Below, piece after piece: positions 38,783 through 41,850 of a DNA stretch of 41,850 bases. The stretch lies in contig NZ_NJGE01000006.1 in NCBI RefSeq assembly GCF_002777915.1, forward strand, positions 1 through 41,850. Reading direction: 5' to 3'. Origin of the DNA: Bartonella tribocorum. GTDB taxonomy: Bacteria > Pseudomonadota > Alphaproteobacteria > Rhizobiales > Rhizobiaceae. The notes under the pieces were generated by a model. That model had not been told where the DNA came from, did no database searches, and worked only from the letters and a program-made list of their open reading frames with translations. A program made the translations under genes and the position numbers. Numbering within the stretch: the first letter of the stretch is position 1; each line of letters starts with the position of its first letter.

Positions 38783-40606
38783 TCATTCAACCGTGACTGA
38801 TTTTGCTAAATTACGAGGCTGATCAACATCTGTACCTAATAAAACAGCCGTATGATAAGCGATTAACTGAATGGGGAGAGCATAAATAATAGGAGCAATA
38901 AATTCTGGAACATCTGGCAAAATAATCGTTGATAAAGTCTTAAGACAAGCTACTTCTGCGCCTTTTTTATCGGTGATTAAAATAATACGACCATTGCGCG
39001 CAACCACTTCTTGCATATTAGAAAAAGTCTTTTCAAACCACCGATCATAAGGAGCCACGACAATAACGGGTATTGTCTCATCCACCAACGCAATTGGCCC
39101 ATGCTTCAACTCACCCGCAGCATAACCTTCAGCATGAATATAAGAAAGCTCTTTCAGTTTAAGAGCGCCCTCCAAAGCAATTGGATAAGAAGTTCCACGT
39201 CCCAGATAAAGAACACTTTTTGCGTTCACCAAATCACGACAAATAGATTCAATTTCACTCTCTAATTTTAAAACCTCATTTAAAATACGGGGAACTTCTG
39301 CCAACTGTTGAACCAATTGCTGTTCCATTTGAACCGAGAGGTAGCCACGTTGTTTCGCAGCACTAAGGGCAAGTGAAGCAAGCGTTGCCAATTGACAGGT
39401 AAAAGCTTTTGTTGAAGCAACACCAATTTCCGGTCCGGCAAGTGTTGGGAGAATAAAATCAGCCTCCCTTGCCATTGTTGATTGCTTAACATTCACAATT
39501 GTGGCTGTTTTTACACCCCGCTCACGACAATAACGCAAAGAAGCCAATGTATCCGCTGTTTCACCGGATTGAGAAACAAACAATGATAACGCATCGGACG
39601 TTATAGGGAGCTCACGATAACGAAACTCCGAAGCAACATCATTATCAACACTTAACGCGGCAAATTTCTCAAACCAATAGCGTGCAACTAAGGTTGAATA
39701 ATAAGCCGTTCCACAACTCGCAAAAAGGAGACGATGAATATTTTTCCAATCAATCAAATTTTCAAAAGCGCGAACGGTATAATTTCCAAGATCAAGATAA
39801 TGTGCCAAATTATGAGAAATCACTTCAGGTTGTTCAAACATTTCCTTGTGCATGAAATGACGATGATTCCCCTTAGAAATCAATAAGGATTCTTCAAGTA
39901 ATGTTGTCACAGAACGTTTTACCGGTTGATTGCTTCCATCGTAAATTGTGACGCCTTCCCGTGTGATAACAGCCCAATCCCCATCTTCCAAATAGCTAAT
40001 ATGATCAACGAATGGAGCCAAAGCAATAGCATCTGATCCCACAAAAAATTCATCTTTTCCATAACCGATTGCCAACGGTGGACCAGAACGAGCCGCAATC
40101 ATAAGATTATCTTCACCTTCGAAAATAAGAGCCATAGCAAAAGCTCCCTGCAACCTTTTCCAGCTGGTACGCATAGCTTCTTGCGGAGAAAGACCACTTT
40201 TTAATGCACGCGTTATTAAATGTGCAATAACTTCTGTATCCGTCTCTGTTTCAAAGATATAACCATCCTCGATGAGTTCCTTTTGCAATTCTACAAAGTT
40301 TTCAATAATACCATTATGAACAACCGCAAGCTTTTCAGTCACATGGGGATGCGCATTGCGCTCAACAGCAACACCATGCGTCGCCCAACGGGTATGGCCA
40401 ATCCCTAAATTTCCTTCCAGAGGTGTTTTTTTTAATTTTTCTTCTAAATGAACAAGCTTCCCCTCAGCACGGACACGATACAGATGCCCATTATAGACTG
40501 TTGCCACCCCAGATGAATCATACCCTCTATATTCAAGACGTTTTAACCCCTCAACCAAAGAGGATGCAACACACCTCTTTCCAAGAATTCCAATAATTCC
40601 ACACAT
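38783..40606 (-). CDS. glmS: Glutamine--fructose-6-phosphate aminotransferase
   Basis: A 607-residue enzyme making glucosamine 6-phosphate from fructose 6-phosphate and glutamine, the first step toward UDP-GlcNAc for peptidoglycan and lipid A. Seen: the N-terminal nucleophile Cys2 in MCGIIGI (exposed after Met removal), GHTRWATHG, HNGIIEN, two SIS domains (SCGTAYYS, VSQSGETADT and GRGTSYPIALEGALKLKE), and the C-terminal DQPRNLAKSVTVE. An upstream in-frame ATG (40624) would bury the Cys, and GGAGC lies just before the ATG at 40606, so that start is used. It follows glmU by 172 bp. No glmS ribozyme was recognised. Confidence 0.97.
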   Translation of the reverse strand: MCGIIGILGKRCVASSLVEGLKRLEYRGYDSSGVATVYNGHLYRVRAEGKLVHLEEKLKKTPLEGNLGIGHTRWATHGVAVERNAHPHVTEKLAVVHNGIIENFVELQKELIEDGYIFETETDTEVIAHLITRALKSGLSPQEAMRTSWKRLQGAFAMALIFEGEDNLMIAARSGPPLAIGYGKDEFFVGSDAIALAPFVDHISYLEDGDWAVITREGVTIYDGSNQPVKRSVTTLLEESLLISKGNHRHFMHKEMFEQPEVISHNLAHYLDLGNYTVRAFENLIDWKNIHRLLFASCGTAYYSTLVARYWFEKFAALSVDNDVASEFRYRELPITSDALSLFVSQSGETADTLASLRYCRERGVKTATIVNVKQSTMAREADFILPTLAGPEIGVASTKAFTCQLATLASLALSAAKQRGYLSVQMEQQLVQQLAEVPRILNEVLKLESEIESICRDLVNAKSVLYLGRGTSYPIALEGALKLKELSYIHAEGYAAGELKHGPIALVDETIPVIVVAPYDRWFEKTFSNMQEVVARNGRIILITDKKGAEVACLKTLSTIILPDVPEFIAPIIYALPIQLIAYHTAVLLGTDVDQPRNLAKSVTVE

Positions 40607-40778
40607 TAAAAAGCTCCAACCCACATCTTAAGATTCAAATCTTATAAAACAATCCAACAGCCTTTATTTAAAACGACAAATAATAAAATAACTCAAACAT
40701 AGCGTACGGCAATCTCTAAGAATAAACCTCTTATCCATGTTAGATCGGCACAAAACAAAGAAATAGACTGAAAAATGA

Positions 40779-41850
40779 TCATTTTTTCTGTTTATTTTCT
40801 GACAAGTTGTTCTCTAACAAGCGCGCCCGAAATTTTGTTGCATAGCCCTCTTTTATAACCTGTCGTGCACGCCCAAAAGCCATACTGTTCATAGGAATAT
40901 TTTTAGTAATAACACTTCCTGAAGCAATATAAGAGCCATTTCCTATCTCCAATGGAGAAACAAGTGCCGTATTAGATCCAATAAAAGCATGATCACCAAT
41001 CACGGTTTTATATTTGTTAAATCCATCATAATTACATGTAATCGTACCAGCCCCAATATTGGTGTGTGCACCAATTTCTGTATCACCAATATAACTTAAG
41101 TGATTTATTTTAGAAGATTCCCCTATCTTAACCTGTTTGACTTCACAAAAATTTCCAACCTTTACAGATTTTGCTAACTCTGTTCCAGGACGCAAACGTG
41201 CATAGGGACCAATCTGTGCATCTTGACCCACCACAGCACCTTCCAGATAACTAAATGCACGAATAACAGCACCAGATTGTACTTTCACGCCTAATCCAAA
41301 ATAAACATTTGGTTCTATCACCACACCTGATTCAATTTCTGTATCATAAGAAAAATAAATTGTTTCTGGTTTTAAGAGTGTAACACCCGATAACATTAAA
41401 TCGCGCGCTTTACGTTTTTGCCACAAAGAATCGGCCCTCGATAGCTCAAAACCATTGTTAATTCCTACAACATTTTCAAAAGGGACCTCAATAACACGCA
41501 CATCTAATCCTTCACGCGAAGCAAGAGAAGCAATATCTGTTAAGTAATATTCTTTTTTCAGATTATTATTCTCAACCTTCTCTAAAAGAGAAAGTGCATG
41601 TTTTCCACGTATAGCGAGTATTCCCCCATTACAAAAAGAAATCTTTTTTTCTTCATCACTTGCGTCTTTTTCTTCCACAATCGCGATCAATTGACCATTT
41701 TTCTCGAGAAGGCGCCCATAACCTGTTGGATCTTGGGTATGAAAGCCTGCAAACACAACATCGGCTCCATCAGCAAGCTGTGCACGCATTTGATGCAATG
41801 AATCTTGCTGAATGAGAGGTGTATCCCCAAAAACAATGAGAACATCATCC
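40779..41850 (-). CDS. glmU: Bifunctional GlcNAc-1-P uridyltransferase / GlcN-1-P acetyltransferase, N-terminus outside the window
   Basis: About 356 C-terminal residues are present; the frame stays open to the window edge, so the start lies beyond. GlmU acetylates glucosamine 1-phosphate and couples it to UTP, giving UDP-GlcNAc. Seen: the uridyltransferase motif VFGDTPLI with a metal-ligand Asp near the cut end, NGFELSRAD, then the left-handed beta-helix of hexapeptide repeats with the acetyltransferase residues in [10 protein letters not shown] (catalytic His), TITCNYDG and the C-terminal FGRARQ. Roughly 95 N-terminal residues are missing, judged by the position of GDxPL in E. coli. Upstream of glmS, probably one transcript. 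Confidence 0.96.
   Translation of the reverse strand, partial: DDVLIVFGDTPLIQQDSLHQMRAQLADGADVVFAGFHTQDPTGYGRLLEKNGQLIAIVEEKDASDEEKKISFCNGGILAIRGKHALSLLEKVENNNLKKEYYLTDIASLASREGLDVRVIEVPFENVVGINNGFELSRADSLWQKRKARDLMLSGVTLLKPETIYFSYDTEIESGVVIEPNVYFGLGVKVQSGAVIRAFSYLEGAVVGQDAQIGPYARLRPGTELAKSVKVGNFCEVKQVKIGESSKINHLSYIGDTEIGAHTNIGAGTITCNYDGFNKYKTVIGDHAFIGSNTALVSPLEIGNGSYIASGSVITKNIPMNSMAFGRARQVIKEGYATKFRARLLENNLSENKQKK

Noticed and set aside
40607-40778. glmS ribozyme in the glmS leader
   Set aside because: No conserved catalytic core or pseudoknot elements seen; that ribozyme is typical of Firmicutes.

Overview
The window is AT-rich chromosomal DNA from an alphaproteobacterium of the order Hyphomicrobiales (Rhizobiales), most likely Bartonella. 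The evidence is the set of lineage markers: HdaA with a clamp-binding motif, the CckA hybrid kinase next to a FliO-domain gene, an alphaproteobacterial DksA lacking most zinc cysteines, bacterial homologues of mitochondrial complex I subunits NDUFS4 and NDUFS6, a three-part PurS/PurQ/PurL synthase, and the orders rpe-purB-purC-purS-purQ-purL-bolA-grxD and aspS/rnd/ppx/ppk. The strong A+T bias and long empty spacers fit a reduced, host-adapted genome. The genus call is inference; no rRNA or species marker is present.

Layout. At the left edge (1-930) the C-terminus of a tyrosine recombinase points at the 3' end of a tRNA-Arg gene, which looks like the boundary of an integrated element. It is followed by the NDUFS4 homologue and tRNA-Pro. 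From 1.6 to 5.4 kb the perM-hdaA pair (minus) stands back to back with purM-purN (plus). From 5.7 to 10.2 kb come regulators: cckA, a FliO-like membrane protein, dksA and a flavin reductase. From 10.3 to 19.5 kb a plus-strand run holds rpe, purB, a small hydrolase, purC, purS, purQ, purL, bolA, grxD and a Bcr/CflA-type exporter. From 20 to 30.4 kb, mostly minus strand, lie parC, aspS, ppk-ppx and the plus-strand rnd. From 30.7 to 41.85 kb are the NDUFS6-like zinc protein, an FAD monooxygenase, dnaE, recG, glmS and a glmU cut by the window end.

Functionally, seven enzymes or subunits of de novo purine synthesis (PurM, N, B, C, S, Q, L) lie within 14 kb but in separate transcription units. HdaA, CckA, ParC, DnaE and RecG cover replication control, cell cycle, decatenation, synthesis and fork rescue. 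DksA, Ppk and Ppx belong to stress physiology. GlmU and GlmS make UDP-GlcNAc for the envelope. BolA and monothiol GrxD form a probable iron-sulfur partner pair.

I found no convincing undescribed multi-gene system; this is mainly a conserved housekeeping region. The points most worth a second look are the integrase/tRNA boundary with interleaved inverted repeats, the Ala at the quinolone-determining position of ParC, the cysteine-poor DksA, the FliO-domain gene beside cckA, and hairpins in the leaders of purS, parC and the NDUFS6 homologue.
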